DNA of 39,500 nt, taken from contig NZ_VDGG01000036.1 of assembly GCF_006861775.1 (NCBI RefSeq), positions 1-39,500 of the forward strand, in the 5' to 3' direction. Shown piece after piece: positions 24,066-34,800 of the stretch; positions within the stretch are counted from its first letter, which is position 1; every line of letters starts with the position of its first letter. The notes below the pieces were generated by a model. That model saw only the letters and a list, made by a program, of their open reading frames with translations, did no database searches and was not told where the DNA came from. A program made the position numbers and the translations under genes. Origin of the DNA: Psychrobacillus soli (GTDB taxonomy: Bacteria > Bacillota > Bacilli > Bacillales_A > Planococcaceae).

Positions 24066-26298
24066 ATGAAAAAAAACTATTTAAAGATTATCACCATTAT
24101 TGGGATTTTACTAATATGTGTCGTTGCTATGAATATCCTTGCTATGAATATCATTCTAGTCAAAGATAAAGCGATTTCACCAAAAGCAGTGAATGGCGTT
24201 TTAGATTTACGGAATTATGAGTTTAACGGAGCAGAACCGGTAGAAATGAATGGAGAGTGGGAGTTTGTTCCTAATAAGTTGCTGGATTCTCCGGCCCTCG
24301 ACGAACAAAAAAACTATCTTGTTCAAGTTCCATCATTATGGACGGATTATGACCTATTATTTAATCTTTAGCACCTTGACCATTTTAATTTATTTCACTA
24401 TCGGAACGCTAAATGTTACATCAAATTATGCGATCAATATTTTACCACCTTTATTTCCTTTTATTTGTTTGACGATGCTTTCGCTTTATATTTCCCATCG
24501 TTTCATGGATTCCTTCCTAAAGAAAGAGGAGTTGTCCAATGCTCTTCTACGTGTGGATAAGTTGAAGGACGAGTTTCTTGCAAAGACTTCTCATGAATTT
24601 CGAACCCCTTTACATGGAATTATAGCAATTTCTCAATCGATGCTAGAGGATAGAAAATCTTCCTTGACGGTAAATGAAGAAGAGAAAATGGGTCTAATCG
24701 TAGGAACCGCTCAGCGTTTATCTAACCTTGTAAACGATATTTTGGATTTTTCGAAATTGGAAGAAGGTAATTTGCGTGTCAGTATTACCTCTGTGGATCT
24801 ATTTTCCATCGTCCATGTCGTAGTGGAAACTTTTACATACATGATAGAAAAAGATGTGAAGATCGTTAATCATATCCAACGTGGGCAGTTTGTATCTGCA
24901 GACGAGGAAAGACTTCGTCAAGTTTTATATAATCTAATAGACAATGCGGTTAAATATACTATTAGAGGCAAAGTGGAAATTAATTGCTTTGAACAAAATG
25001 AAAATATAGTAATAGAAGTTAGTGATACAGGAATAGGAATGACGACTGAAAATTTAAAAACTGTTTTCGAGCCTTTTCGCCAATACAGCAATACAGCTGG
25101 AGGAACTGGTCTAGGTTTAAGTGTTACGAAAGAGCTCGTGCAGATTCAAGGGGGGACTATTACTGTAAAATCAGTAGTGAATAGAGGGACTACCTTTGCT
25201 GTTACACTTCCTAAAGCAATTCACCTCAACGAGACAAAGCAACAACTTTTTTCACCACCTATACCTTCAGTTATTGAAAATAAGGGTGGAAAAAAAGTAA
25301 TTATAGCAGATGATGATCATGTGAATTTGAAAGTACTCATCGACACGCTTGTATCTGAAGAATACTTCATCATCGCAGTTGATCATGGAAATGCAGTTTT
25401 GGAGCAGATGAAAAAACATCCCGATGTGGATCTTGTCATATTAGACATTATGATGCCAGGAGTTTCTGGTTATGAAGTATGTCAACAATTGAGGAATTCT
25501 TATCTACCCTCTGAGCTTCCTATTTTAATGCTAACGGCTGCCGTTCGACCAGAAGATATGATTGCAGCATTCCAGTCTGGTGCAAATGATTTTCTACACA
25601 AACCTTTGGATATCTCCGAGTTAAAAACTAGAATAAGAAACTTGCTATTAATGAAAGAATCATCCGAAAATGCGGTGAAGATGGAAATAGCTTTTTTACA
25701 AGCGCAAATAAAGCCACATTTTATTTATAATGTATTAAACTCCATTCTATCTCTCAGTTATGTAGACTTGGATAAGGCACGTGTCATGATTACAGATTTC
25801 GCTAACTTTATGAGAGGGAGCTTTTCCTTTGAAAATACGCATAGTCTCGTGCCACTGGAGAAGGAACTTTCCCTGATTCAATCCTATGTGAATATTCAGC
25901 GTACTAGATATCCAGAGCAGCTAGTGTGGGAAGTACAAATGGAGGAATCGTTCCATTGTCTAATTCCTCCTTTACTTTTGCAGCCTATCGTGGAGAATGC
26001 TATAGTTCATGGATTGAAAAAGAAGGAAGGTCAAGGAACTGTAAAGCTCACCGTTAATAGGGAAGAAGACATGATTGTTTTTCGAATAATAGATAATGGA
26101 ACAGGGATGACTAAACAACGACTCCAACAAATTTGGAATATTGAAAAGGATAAAGTGCAAGGCGTTGGACTTCAAAATATAGAGAAGCGACTGAAATATT
26201 ATGAAGATGCCTCTATTCAAATAACAAGTGAAGAACATATAGGAACAATTGTAGAATTAAGATTTCCACTCATACATTTGGAAAAGGAGGGACATTAA
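24066..26298 (+). pseudogene. 7TMR-DISM hybrid histidine kinase with internal deletion and frameshift
   Basis: The first part (24066-24371) encodes a signal anchor and the start of a DISM ectodomain (NGVLDLRNYEFNG, VQVPSLWTDYD), then stops. The second part, shifted by one base, resumes near 24349 with the last two helices of a seven-helix sensor (LIFSTLTILIYFTIGTLN; LPPLFPFICLTMLSLYI). It continues intact through HisKA (TSHEFRTPLHGI), HATPase (GTGLGLSVTKE), a receiver (LVILDIMMPG) and a LytS-type kinase module (QIKPHFIYNVLN; PIVENAIVHGL). Most of the ectodomain and about five helices are missing, so the original sensor is lost. An internal ATG at 24349, overlapping the first frame's stop region, could still start a ~650-residue two-helix kinase. 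Its response regulator follows immediately and is intact. Confidence 0.75.
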
Positions 26299-27396
26299 AT
26301 GTTAAAAGCCATATTGGTCGATGACGAAATTTTGGCGCTCCAATTATTAGAAGCAATACTAACAGAAATTGGAGGAATCGAAATAATAGGCAAGTTTTCT
26401 AACCCGCTAGAAGGATTAGAAAGCCTAGAAGCACATAAGCCCGATATTCTATTTCTTGATATCGAGATGAAGGAAATGAACGGAATAAAATTCGCAGAAA
26501 AAATCGATGTAACTGCTTCTCAAACGGATATCATATTCGTTACAGCATATGACGAGTATGCTTTGGAAGCATTTAATGTCCAGGCATTGGATTATATTCT
26601 AAAGCCGATTGAAAAGAGTCGTTTAGAAAAAACAGTGAGACGAATTAGTCAGCGTAGAAAACAACCTAGCCCCCCTTCCAATGAAACGCCATCACTAAAA
26701 GCTAGTTTTCTAGGAGGCTTCCGATTACTTGACCATCAAAATGAACCAATCAAGTGGAGAACGAAAAAGGTGAAAGAATTCTGTGCCTATCTCATCCATC
26801 AAAATAAACCTGTACACAGGGAAAAAATTATGGAAGAGTTATGGCCAGACCGTCCATTAGATAAAGCATCCGTAGCATTGCACACAACTGTATATCATTT
26901 GCGAAAAGAACTAAAAAATCATGGGTATCATGATTCCATCAAGTATGTAGATGAACGCTATTCTCTATCGATAGAGTTAAATAGCGATGTGCAAGACATA
27001 AAAAAAGTCTTCAATCAAATACTAGTCCAAGTAGAAAATGTTAAAAAGGTCATAGATTTATATAAAAATCATTATTTAGCAGAAGAATATTATGATTGGG
27101 CGCTGGAAGAACGAGAACAGTTGCGAAAAGGGGTTACACAGTTTTTAGAGAAATATCTCGCTTCTTACAACATAGAAACAAAAACAGACAGTGTATCAAA
27201 AGAAGCGATAGACAAGCTTATAGAAATGGACCCTTGGGAAGAACGATATACCATACAACTGGTTCGATATTATGTACAACTAGGAAATACTCGAGCAGCA
27301 GTACAAGTCTATGAAAACTATAAAACGATTCTATGGCAGCAGTTAGGAATAAAGCCACAGGAAAACTTTGAAGATTTAATAAAAATATTAAAATAG
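26299..27396 (+). CDS. Response regulator with receiver, winged-helix and BTAD domains (SARP-like)
   Basis: A 365-residue regulator. Residues 1-118 are a LytR/AlgR-like receiver (ILVDDEILALQLLE; phospho-acceptor D54 in LFLDIEMKEM; FVTAYDEYALEAF; YILKPI). Residues about 135-215 are an OmpR-type winged helix (HREKIMEELWPDRPLDKASV), and about 225-365 a bacterial transcriptional activation domain of TPR-like helices (WEERYTIQLVRYYVQLGNTR). This is the layout of SARP-type activators coupled to 7TMR-DISM kinases in Bacilli. It starts at the base after the kinase stop codon (26298/26299) behind AAAAGGAGGG. It probably controls nearby surface-protein genes; a direct-repeat site lies before the gene at 27548. 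With its kinase damaged, control may be altered. Confidence 0.88.
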   Translation: MLKAILVDDEILALQLLEAILTEIGGIEIIGKFSNPLEGLESLEAHKPDILFLDIEMKEMNGIKFAEKIDVTASQTDIIFVTAYDEYALEAFNVQALDYILKPIEKSRLEKTVRRISQRRKQPSPPSNETPSLKASFLGGFRLLDHQNEPIKWRTKKVKEFCAYLIHQNKPVHREKIMEELWPDRPLDKASVALHTTVYHLRKELKNHGYHDSIKYVDERYSLSIELNSDVQDIKKVFNQILVQVENVKKVIDLYKNHYLAEEYYDWALEEREQLRKGVTQFLEKYLASYNIETKTDSVSKEAIDKLIEMDPWEERYTIQLVRYYVQLGNTRAAVQVYENYKTILWQQLGIKPQENFEDLIKILK

Positions 27397-27402
27397 TCCC
27401 TT

Positions 27403-27439
27403 AAACCACCTGATATTAATCAATATGGTGGTTTTTTTG
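27403..27439 (+). terminator. Terminator of the kinase/SARP operon
   Basis: AAACCACC (27403-27410) pairs with GGTGGTTT (27427-27434), extended by ATATT/AATAT after a 2-base bulge, followed by TTTTTTT. It starts seven bases after the regulator's stop. Confidence 0.82.
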
Positions 27440-27447
27440 TCGTATTT

Positions 27448-27490
27448 TGTCAGTGATGTTCAGAAAATGTCTAGACTAAAGTTCTATAAT
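27448..27490 (+). promoter_or_regulatory. Promoter with SARP-like direct repeats upstream of the SbsC-type gene
   Basis: A perfect -10 TATAAT (27485-27490) lacks a good -35. In its place lie TGTCAG (27448), TGTTCAG (27457) and TGTCTAG (27468); the last two are 11 bases apart and end 10 bases before the -10. SARP activators bind heptamer direct repeats with an 11-bp period at this position. The match is by layout only. Confidence 0.5.
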
Positions 27491-27547
27491 ACTCTCAAGG
27501 GAATAAATAAAAAAGACTAGAACCCTAAAAGGAGAAGTACATCTAGA

Positions 27548-29827
27548 ATGAAAAAAAGAATAGTTAAACAAATTGTCGTAGCGGCCTTGCTCACATCCTC
27601 TATTTTCTCATTTACTTCAGTATCCTATGGTAAAGAGACGACTATCCAGCAATCAATAGATGCTGTGAAACAAGAGATGAAAAAAGCTCCACTCTATTAT
27701 GTAGACCCTGCATTTAAAAGTGTATTAGAGCCGAGTAAAGAATTATACCCAGTGCTGAATAATGTGAAAAAGCATTATAAAGAGGTAAAACAAAAAATCC
27801 AATCTTCGAATCTTTCTACCAAGGAAAAGAAAGAAAAGATAAAAGAATTAGACGCATTGTATGAAGAAAAAATCACTAAAGGAGTAATACCTTATATTGA
27901 TGCATATAATTATGCAGTTACGTATTTGGATCCAATTTTAGAAGAAATGTTGGATGCCCACGCTGCAGGAGATTTAGAGGGTGTTGAACAGGCCTATCAT
28001 AAGTTATCGTATCAATTAGGTTCCCGTACATCTATTTTATACCGCTTCACCGGAAAAGCGCCCCGGAATTTATTATTAGAAAAATATAAAAAGCCATCTG
28101 ATGCAAAACGAGACGAATTACGAATTCCTGTAACAATCTACATGAAAAATAATGAAGTATTAAGATTATGGAAGGAAGGGAAAAAAGAAGAGGCAAGAAA
28201 TGTAATGGATGAGGTACTTACACTTGTTTCGAAAACTTCCATCAATGGGAAAACAAATTATTCGAATTTGTTATCCAAAGAAGTAAAGGATGCAGAAGCA
28301 CTTTTCTCTACTCTTCCGATACCAACTCCAACACCAGAAGTTCCAAACAACCCATCAGTAGGTGGAGGGGACAACGAAGCACCTTCTGAAAGTTCCGCAG
28401 AACGAAAATTGCGCCTAGCAAAAAGTAAAGCTATTGCAGAGTTAACAGATTATAAAGAAGCAGTAAAAGATGATTATAGTGAAGCGAATTGGATCACTAT
28501 CTCATCATTAAAAACATCGTGGACAAGTACAATCAATGCTGCAACAACACCAGCCGCAGTTGCCCAAGCATTAAGTGATGCCAAAGCAGCGATCGATGAA
28601 GTTAAATCAATTGAGCAAGAGGAAGCAGAATACCAAAACGTGCTAGCCACTGCGAGAAACTTAGCAATCGAAGAGTTAACGAATTATAAAAACGTAGCAG
28701 ACTATAGCTCGGAAAATTGGTTGCTAATACAATCAGCTAAAACAACTGGAACCAACGAGATTACTACAGCAACAACACCAGCCGCAGTTGCCCAAGCATT
28801 AAGTGATGCAAAAACGGCAATCGATGCAGTAAAAACACTTGTTCAAGAGGAAGCAGAATACCAAAACTTGCTAGCCACTGCGAGAAACTTAGCGTTTATA
28901 GAGTTAATGAATTATAAAAACGAAGCAGACTACAGCGCAGAAAATTGGTTACTAATACAATCTGCTAAAACAACTGGAGCCAGCGAGATTACCACAGCAA
29001 CAACAACTATTGCGGTAGCACAAGCATTAACAGATGCAAAAACAGTAATCGATGCAGTAAAAACACTTGTTCAAGAGGAAGAAGACGAGAATATCAATCA
29101 AGCACCAACAGTAGCTAATGCTATTACAGATCAAAATGCTCAGGTAGGAGCAGGCAATGTAATAGTTGACGCAAGTAGTACATTTTCAGATAGTGATGAC
29201 CTAACACTTACAGCTGTTTCTAGTGATATTACGAAAGCAACAGTAATAGTAAATGGAACGAATATAGTGATCTCACCAGTAGCTCAAGGTACAGCCAATA
29301 TTACAGTAACCGCTTCAGATGGAAGAGGTGGCACAGTAACTGATTCGTTTACAGTTACAGTAGCTGCAGCTTCATCAGTAATAGTTAACACAATAGACTG
29401 GACTATCGATGGTGTATCATTTACTGTACTAAACGATAAAGTATCCTTGACAGAAGCAGTAGCTACTAACAAAGCCATTTATAGAACTTTAGGGAATACA
29501 GTAACTAGGTATCCTCCAAATGCTACAGAAATTTATAAAGAAAAGCTAATAGGTGGTTCAGATTATAAGGTATATATTGAATTTCCAGATGGTGTATCAG
29601 GGTTTGATAATGGCTATCTTTTTAGAGGTCCAAATGATGGTGTAACTGTGGAAGTGATAAATGAGAATACTCTAAGATTTTCAGTTAATACTTGGGACAT
29701 GAGCACTAAATTTTCGATTGAGAGTATGAAAGTTATAATTGAAAAAGCATCTGATCCGTCAATAAAATATAATATAGATATTAAAGTGAATACAACGATT
29801 AACCAACAGGTAGTAATTATCCGTTAG
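27548..29827 (+). CDS. Surface protein: SbsC-type S-layer anchoring domain, helical repeats, Ig-like domain
   Basis: A 759-residue exported protein. Signal peptide residues 1-28. Residues about 30-260 resemble the N-terminal wall-polymer-binding domain of Geobacillus S-layer proteins SbsC/SgsE (PYIDAYNYAVTYLDPILEEM; EQAYHKLSYQLGSRTSILYR; DELRIPVTIYMKNNEV), as I recall them. A Pro/Gly linker follows (about 258-285), then three 76-residue all-helical repeats (ENWLLIQSAKTTG; AAVAQALSDAKTAID), a cadherin/Big-like domain (QAPTVANAITDQNAQV to TVTDSFTVTVAA), and a C-terminal beta domain of about 140 residues with no match I recognise. It would sit on the wall through secondary cell-wall polymer. It shares the N-terminal domain with the next gene and lies right behind a SARP-type regulator with a possible binding site. 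Confidence 0.82.
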   Translation: MKKRIVKQIVVAALLTSSIFSFTSVSYGKETTIQQSIDAVKQEMKKAPLYYVDPAFKSVLEPSKELYPVLNNVKKHYKEVKQKIQSSNLSTKEKKEKIKELDALYEEKITKGVIPYIDAYNYAVTYLDPILEEMLDAHAAGDLEGVEQAYHKLSYQLGSRTSILYRFTGKAPRNLLLEKYKKPSDAKRDELRIPVTIYMKNNEVLRLWKEGKKEEARNVMDEVLTLVSKTSINGKTNYSNLLSKEVKDAEALFSTLPIPTPTPEVPNNPSVGGGDNEAPSESSAERKLRLAKSKAIAELTDYKEAVKDDYSEANWITISSLKTSWTSTINAATTPAAVAQALSDAKAAIDEVKSIEQEEAEYQNVLATARNLAIEELTNYKNVADYSSENWLLIQSAKTTGTNEITTATTPAAVAQALSDAKTAIDAVKTLVQEEAEYQNLLATARNLAFIELMNYKNEADYSAENWLLIQSAKTTGASEITTATTTIAVAQALTDAKTVIDAVKTLVQEEEDENINQAPTVANAITDQNAQVGAGNVIVDASSTFSDSDDLTLTAVSSDITKATVIVNGTNIVISPVAQGTANITVTASDGRGGTVTDSFTVTVAAASSVIVNTIDWTIDGVSFTVLNDKVSLTEAVATNKAIYRTLGNTVTRYPPNATEIYKEKLIGGSDYKVYIEFPDGVSGFDNGYLFRGPNDGVTVEVINENTLRFSVNTWDMSTKFSIESMKVIIEKASDPSIKYNIDIKVNTTINQQVVIIR
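28411..29095 (+). repeat. Three 228-bp (76-codon) tandem repeats in the surface-protein gene
   Basis: Units begin near 28414, 28642 and 28870; GCTAGCCACTGCGAGAAAC recurs exactly 228 bases apart in the last two. The first unit is the most diverged in protein sequence. Units 2 and 3 are similar enough at DNA level to suggest recent duplication. Confidence 0.8.
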
Positions 29828-29891
29828 TAAAATGGAAAAAAGAAAAAAATGGGATTTAATTAAACTTGTATAAGCTACGATAGAAAAAGGA

Positions 29892-29935
29892 AAACAAGCC
29901 AATTTGCGAAATACGCAGATTGGCTTGTTTATTTT
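29892..29935 (+). terminator. Terminator between the two SbsC-type genes
   Basis: A 17-bp stem (29892-29908 with 29914-29930) with one wobble and a 5-base loop, followed by ATTTT. It means the two related genes are expressed separately. Confidence 0.85.
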
Positions 29936-30095
29936 CGATGACATGTTGCAATTATTATCGAACAAAAATATAGCTCCTTTTTCTGCAAAACTATCAAAAT
30001 TCTACGTTGAATAGTTTCCAATTCAATAGTAAAATTAAATTGTGGAAAAATATTGGAAATTAATCGATGTTTTACCTTAAAAGAGGAGGAGAAAT

Positions 30096-31235
30096 ATGAG
30101 TAAACGTTTTATCAAACAAACAACAGCTGCAGTATTGTTAACGACTTCCATTTTATCGTTTTCATCAGTAGCACTAGGGGCAACTTCAGTTGATCAATCG
30201 GTGAACAATGCGAAGGCGGAACTGAACAAAGCGACGACACATTATGTGTACCCGTCACTAGATGGGAAACTTGCACCAAGTAGCGCACTATACCCTGCGT
30301 TAAACAGTGTAAAGAAAAATTATGAACTTACAAGAAGTGCGGTAGTTTCCTCTAAACTATCTACTGCACAAAAGAATGCGAAGTTGAAAGAAATCGATAC
30401 GCTATACAAAGAAAAAGTTTCAGGAGGTTTATTACCATATATTGATGCATTTAATTATGCAACAGAATACTTAGTGCCCATTATGAAGGAAATTGAAGCA
30501 GCGCAAGCAAAAAATGACTTTGCAGCAGTGGAAAAAGCGTACCACAAATTATCGTACCAACTAAAAGGTAGAACAGCGATTCTATACCGTTTCTCTGGTA
30601 AAGCAGCTCGTGATCTCCTATTAGAGGAGTACAAAAAGCCAGCAGATGAAAAACGCCATGAATTAATGGTGCCAGTCACTATCTACATGAAAATTGTAGA
30701 AGTAAACGATTTATTTAAAAATGGCAAAAAATCAGAGGCTCAAACTAAGTTTGCAGAAATCGAAGCACTATTAGACCGTCTTCCAAATGCATCTACAAAC
30801 AAATTCGTTGGGGCATTATTAGAAGAAGTTGCTAAGTTGAAAACTACTATTGACTATACTTCCGTTACATCTACTCAACAAGCAATCCTAAATGAAAAGG
30901 TTGCTGGTTTAGTAACTGAACTGAATACAACGCAATCTGATCAAGCAACAGTTTCTACAAATGGTTCTAATTCTCTTATAGTTACTGTGAAAGAAGACAT
31001 TGGAATTCCGAAATTTTTAGGAAAAGGATTCTACCAAACATTTACGAAGCAACTAGGAGTAACGAAAGTGAATGGTTTCAATCCTACATCCATAAAAGCT
31101 CTAGAGTATACTGCAGCAGCATTCCCAGAAGGGGCAGATTCATTAGCTGATCTAAAAGGGAAAACAGTTACGCTTAAAATTACAGTGGACAATGGTTCAG
31201 CATTAGACGTAGAATTTAAAATCACGTTTGAGTAA
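30096..31235 (+). CDS. SbsC-type S-layer anchoring-domain protein
   Basis: A 379-residue exported protein. Signal peptide residues 1-29 (ending SSVALGA); residues about 30-255 are the SbsC/SgsE-type wall-polymer-binding domain, closely parallel to the preceding surface protein (YIDAFNYATEYLVPIMKEIE; EKAYHKLSYQLKGRTAILYR; RHELMVPVTIYMKIVEV). The remaining 120 residues form one beta-rich domain (SNSLIVTVKEDIGIPKFLGK; VTLKITVDNGSALDVEFKIT) with no family I can name. The ribosome site is AGAGGAGGAG. It has its own terminator before and after. It is a short member of the same surface-protein family, perhaps a paralogue formed by duplication and domain exchange; a structural or wall-masking role is likely, an enzyme unlikely. 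Confidence 0.8.
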   Translation: MSKRFIKQTTAAVLLTTSILSFSSVALGATSVDQSVNNAKAELNKATTHYVYPSLDGKLAPSSALYPALNSVKKNYELTRSAVVSSKLSTAQKNAKLKEIDTLYKEKVSGGLLPYIDAFNYATEYLVPIMKEIEAAQAKNDFAAVEKAYHKLSYQLKGRTAILYRFSGKAARDLLLEEYKKPADEKRHELMVPVTIYMKIVEVNDLFKNGKKSEAQTKFAEIEALLDRLPNASTNKFVGALLEEVAKLKTTIDYTSVTSTQQAILNEKVAGLVTELNTTQSDQATVSTNGSNSLIVTVKEDIGIPKFLGKGFYQTFTKQLGVTKVNGFNPTSIKALEYTAAAFPEGADSLADLKGKTVTLKITVDNGSALDVEFKITFE

Positions 31236-31262
31236 TAAAAAAACATAGTATGAAGCCATATT

Positions 31263-31313
31263 AAAATCCGGTGCTCTCTATTCGTTTTAGAATAGAAAGC
31301 ACCGGATTTTTCT
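31263..31313 (+). terminator. Terminator after the short SbsC-type gene
   Basis: A 21-position stem (31263-31283 with 31290-31310) with one mismatch and a 6-base loop, then TCTTTTT. A strong intrinsic terminator. Confidence 0.9.
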
Positions 31314-31330
31314 TTTTGCTTTTAATTTTT

Positions 31331-31390
31331 AACGAGCCTCTGTAAGACACAACTTCAAAATAATTAAAAATAATATTCAAATTGTATCAC
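31331..31390 (+). repeat. Dispersed CTGTG box, diverged copy E
   Basis: AACGAGCCTCTGTAAGACAC and the AT-rich sequence up to ATTGTATCAC follow the plan of the box but with gaps. It comes directly after a gene and its terminator. Confidence 0.4.
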
Positions 31391-31614
31391 ACAAAATGAT
31401 AAGTCAGTTATGTCTTATACTGTCGAATATATAATAAATATGTAGAAAACTGTGAAAAACAGGTAAAAATTACTAATATACATAATAATATGACTAATTA
31501 ATTAACATAATTATGAATAAAAACAGCGCTTCAATTTTCCTAATATTCATACTAATATTAAGAAGTAAGAGATATAATTCCATTTCTTAAGCCCTTAAAC
31601 TTTTTATATTAAAC
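31391..31614. other. AT-rich intergenic stretch
   Basis: About 220 bases of very AT-rich DNA with TATAATA-like strings (for example near 31429) but no clear -35. No gene, hairpin or repeat was recognised. Confidence 0.35.
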
Positions 31615-31675
31615 TCTGTGCAAGACATATCAAAAACAATTCAGAGTAGGGTATGAATGTCCTCTTGCACAGAGA
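31615..31675 (-). repeat. Dispersed CTGTG box, copy F, with 12-bp terminal inverted repeats
   Basis: CTCTGTGCAAGA (31615-31626) and TCTTGCACAGAG (31664-31675) are perfect inverted repeats 37 bases apart. Read on the minus strand the inside (ACATTCATACCCTACTCTGAA) matches copy D (ACATTCTGTACTATTCTGAA). This copy shows that the box can have symmetric ends, like a miniature inverted-repeat element. Confidence 0.7.
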
Positions 31676-31850
31676 CATGTTATTACATCAAAGACTATCA
31701 CATATATTTGAGATTTATTACATCATGAAAGTTACTTAAACGGTAACGATTTTCAAAGAAAGGAAGCGATTATTATAAAAAAGCAATAGCAGTAAGTAGG
31801 ACAAACTTATAGTTTCGAAGAATAAATAATTGTGGAAAAAGGGGAGAAGT

Positions 31851-34800
31851 ATGTTGAAGAATAAAATAGTAAATAAGCTATTTAGCACATTGATGGTACT
31901 AGCGATGATCTTTACGATGTTTAGTCCGGCCATGACTGCTTCTGCAAATGTAGATGTAAAGCCATTCAAACAAAATAGTGCAAGTGAAAGCACGTTACAA
32001 TTAAAAGCAGCAATCGCAGAGCAATTGAATGTGTTGGATGGTGGACCAAAACTACACAAAGATTTACAAGACCTATCGGGTAGCCAAGAAGTTGCAGTAA
32101 TCATACATTTATCAGAAAAACCAGTTGCCCTTGAAAAAGGAATAAACGAATTAAAGGGAAAAAGCTTTTCAGTAGCACAAGAAAATCAAGTAAGAACGAA
32201 AGTACGCTCACAACAAGCAACTGTTAAAAAAGAACTAAACTTAAAAAATATTGCCATTAAACAAGGGTATACATTCGATACAGTATTAAACGGTTTCGCC
32301 GCAACTGTAAAAGCGAATGATCTCCCAAAACTACTAACTGTTCAAGGAGTTACACTAGTAGAACCGGACACAATCGTTCATGCGTCGGAAGAACAACAAA
32401 AAACGAAACCGACGAAACCTTCTACGATTAACAAAGATAAAATCGTAGATGCAAAGATGAATACAAGTATTTCATTCTTAGGTATCGAAAGACTTTGGAA
32501 TGAAGGAATCGAAGGGCAAGGCATCAAAGTTGCCGTACTGGATACTGGAATCGATAAAGATCATCCAGAATTTGCAGGCATTTATAAAGGTGGAAAGAAC
32601 TTTATTCCTAATTCATCTACCTACACAAAAACTCGTGCGGAAAATGATGCTTCCGAAACATTGCCATCGGAACGCCCAGCAGGAACTCCCGAATTTAATG
32701 CGAATGGAAGTTCATTCTATACTTCTCACGGTACACATGTTGCGGGCACAATTGCTGCAATTGGTGCGAATGTATACGGTATTAAAGGGATTGCACCTAA
32801 AGTAGATCTTTACGCTTATCGCGTACTTGGTGCTTACGGCAGTGGAGCTACTTCTGGTATTGTAAAAGCAATTGACACAGCTGTAATTGAAGGTATGGAC
32901 GTTATTAACCTATCACTTGGTGGCGGCGCTAACACAGAAACGGATAGCGGATCTTTTGCGATTAATAACGCAATGATGGCCGGCACAATCTCTGTCATCG
33001 CGACAGGTAATTCTGGTCCTAACCGTGGGACGATGGGGACTCCAGCTACGGCTCGCTTAGGTATCGCAGTTGGTAACACAACGAATCCGGAAACAATGTA
33101 CAACGGACAAGTGAATGTTACAGTTGGTGCATACAATCTTACAAAACAATTACAATTAATGGGTACTACTTTCGGTGCCGATCTAGCAACACAACTTCAA
33201 GGTGAATTTGACTTAGTTGCAGTTCCTGGAAACGGGGAAGCGAAGGATTATCAAGGAATCGATGTAAACGGCAAAGTTGCATTGATTTCACGTGGTAGCA
33301 TAGCATTTGTCGATAAAATTGCCCATGCAAAAGAAAATGGTGCAGTAGCAACGATTATCCATAACTTTGCAGGTGGAACGAATGCACCAAATCCATCTGG
33401 CACATTCCTTGGTGACTCTTTTGCGTTTATTCCAACGTATGATATGTCCCAAACAGATGGAGATGCAATTCGTGCAGCTTTAGCATCTGGAGCAGGAAAA
33501 GTAACATTCGGTAATTTTGGTTCTACTAAAACAACTGGGGATGAAGTAAATAGCTCTAGTTCACGCGGACCTTCTACACCAAACTTTGACATTAAGCCAG
33601 ATGTAAGTGCACCTGGTACGAATATTATGTCTACCATTCCAATGTACAAAACAGATTTCCCAGATGCGGTTTACAATGAAGCATATGACCGCAAAACAGG
33701 AACATCCATGGCAACTCCGCATATCGCAGGGATTGCAGCACTTATCAAACAAGCAAATCCAGACTGGAATGCTTTCGATGTAAAAGTAGCACTTTCCAAT
33801 ACAGCAAAAGTTCTCCATAAAGGAACATATGATGTATTTGCTCAAGGTGCTGGTCGTGTAGACGCATATGCAGCAGCTCATCCAAGCATACTTGCCTATG
33901 CAAAAGACACTGCCGTGTTAGACAGCAGTGGAGCAATCGTTGAAAACTTGAAAGGGACAGTTACATTTGGTCCACAATCGTTAAAAGAAAATCTATCTGT
34001 TACGAAACAAATTCTAGTAAAAGATAGCAAGGGTACCGGTGGAAATTATAATGTGACAGTTGATACGACAAAAACATTCGGCGATGCAAAAGTAACGGTT
34101 GATAAATCATCGTTTACACTTGCAGGAGAGCAACTGTTAAATGTTACGTTGACCGCTTCTAAAGCGACAGCTCCAAATGGTTCAGAAATACTCGGATATA
34201 TCCACATTAACGGGGGCGGTTCCGATATTTCATTGCCATTCGCAGCTGATTTTAGTGGTGTAGTAGCTACGGAAATTAGAGATATGAATATTTCGGAAAC
34301 GGACCTATCCTTTGACGGAGATGGTGTGAAAGATTCAGCCGAGCTTACATTCACATTGACTGGGAATGTGACAACGAATTACATCGAACTTTGGGATATC
34401 ATGGATCCTGAAGGTGGAGAATACGGAGACGGATACATCGGTTACTTACATGCTGGTTCTTCCCTTGGAGCTGGCTCTTGGAAGTTAACTGTTGATGGGG
34501 AGTACCAACCTTGGAGCGGTGAACCTGCAACAACCATTCCAGATGGCCTATATACAATCGACTTTACTGGACTTTCTGCTACAGGTGTAATTGGTGACTA
34601 CGTTGGACCAGTTGTTGTGAAAACAACGAAACCAGTAATTGCAGGATCTGTGAAAGATGGAGTAGCAACTGGGCAAGTAACGGACAAGTACATTGAATAT
34701 AATGAAGAATTGTACTTGTACGGTTTAGAATTTGACTTAAATGACAAACTACACGCTTCTTATGTTGCAACTGTTAATGGAGAAACTGCCGATGCAGTAG

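Noticed and set aside
24066-24371. Independent 101-residue membrane protein
   Set aside because: Its sequence is the beginning of a DISM-type sensor that is cut off in mid-domain, with the rest of the kinase following in another frame.
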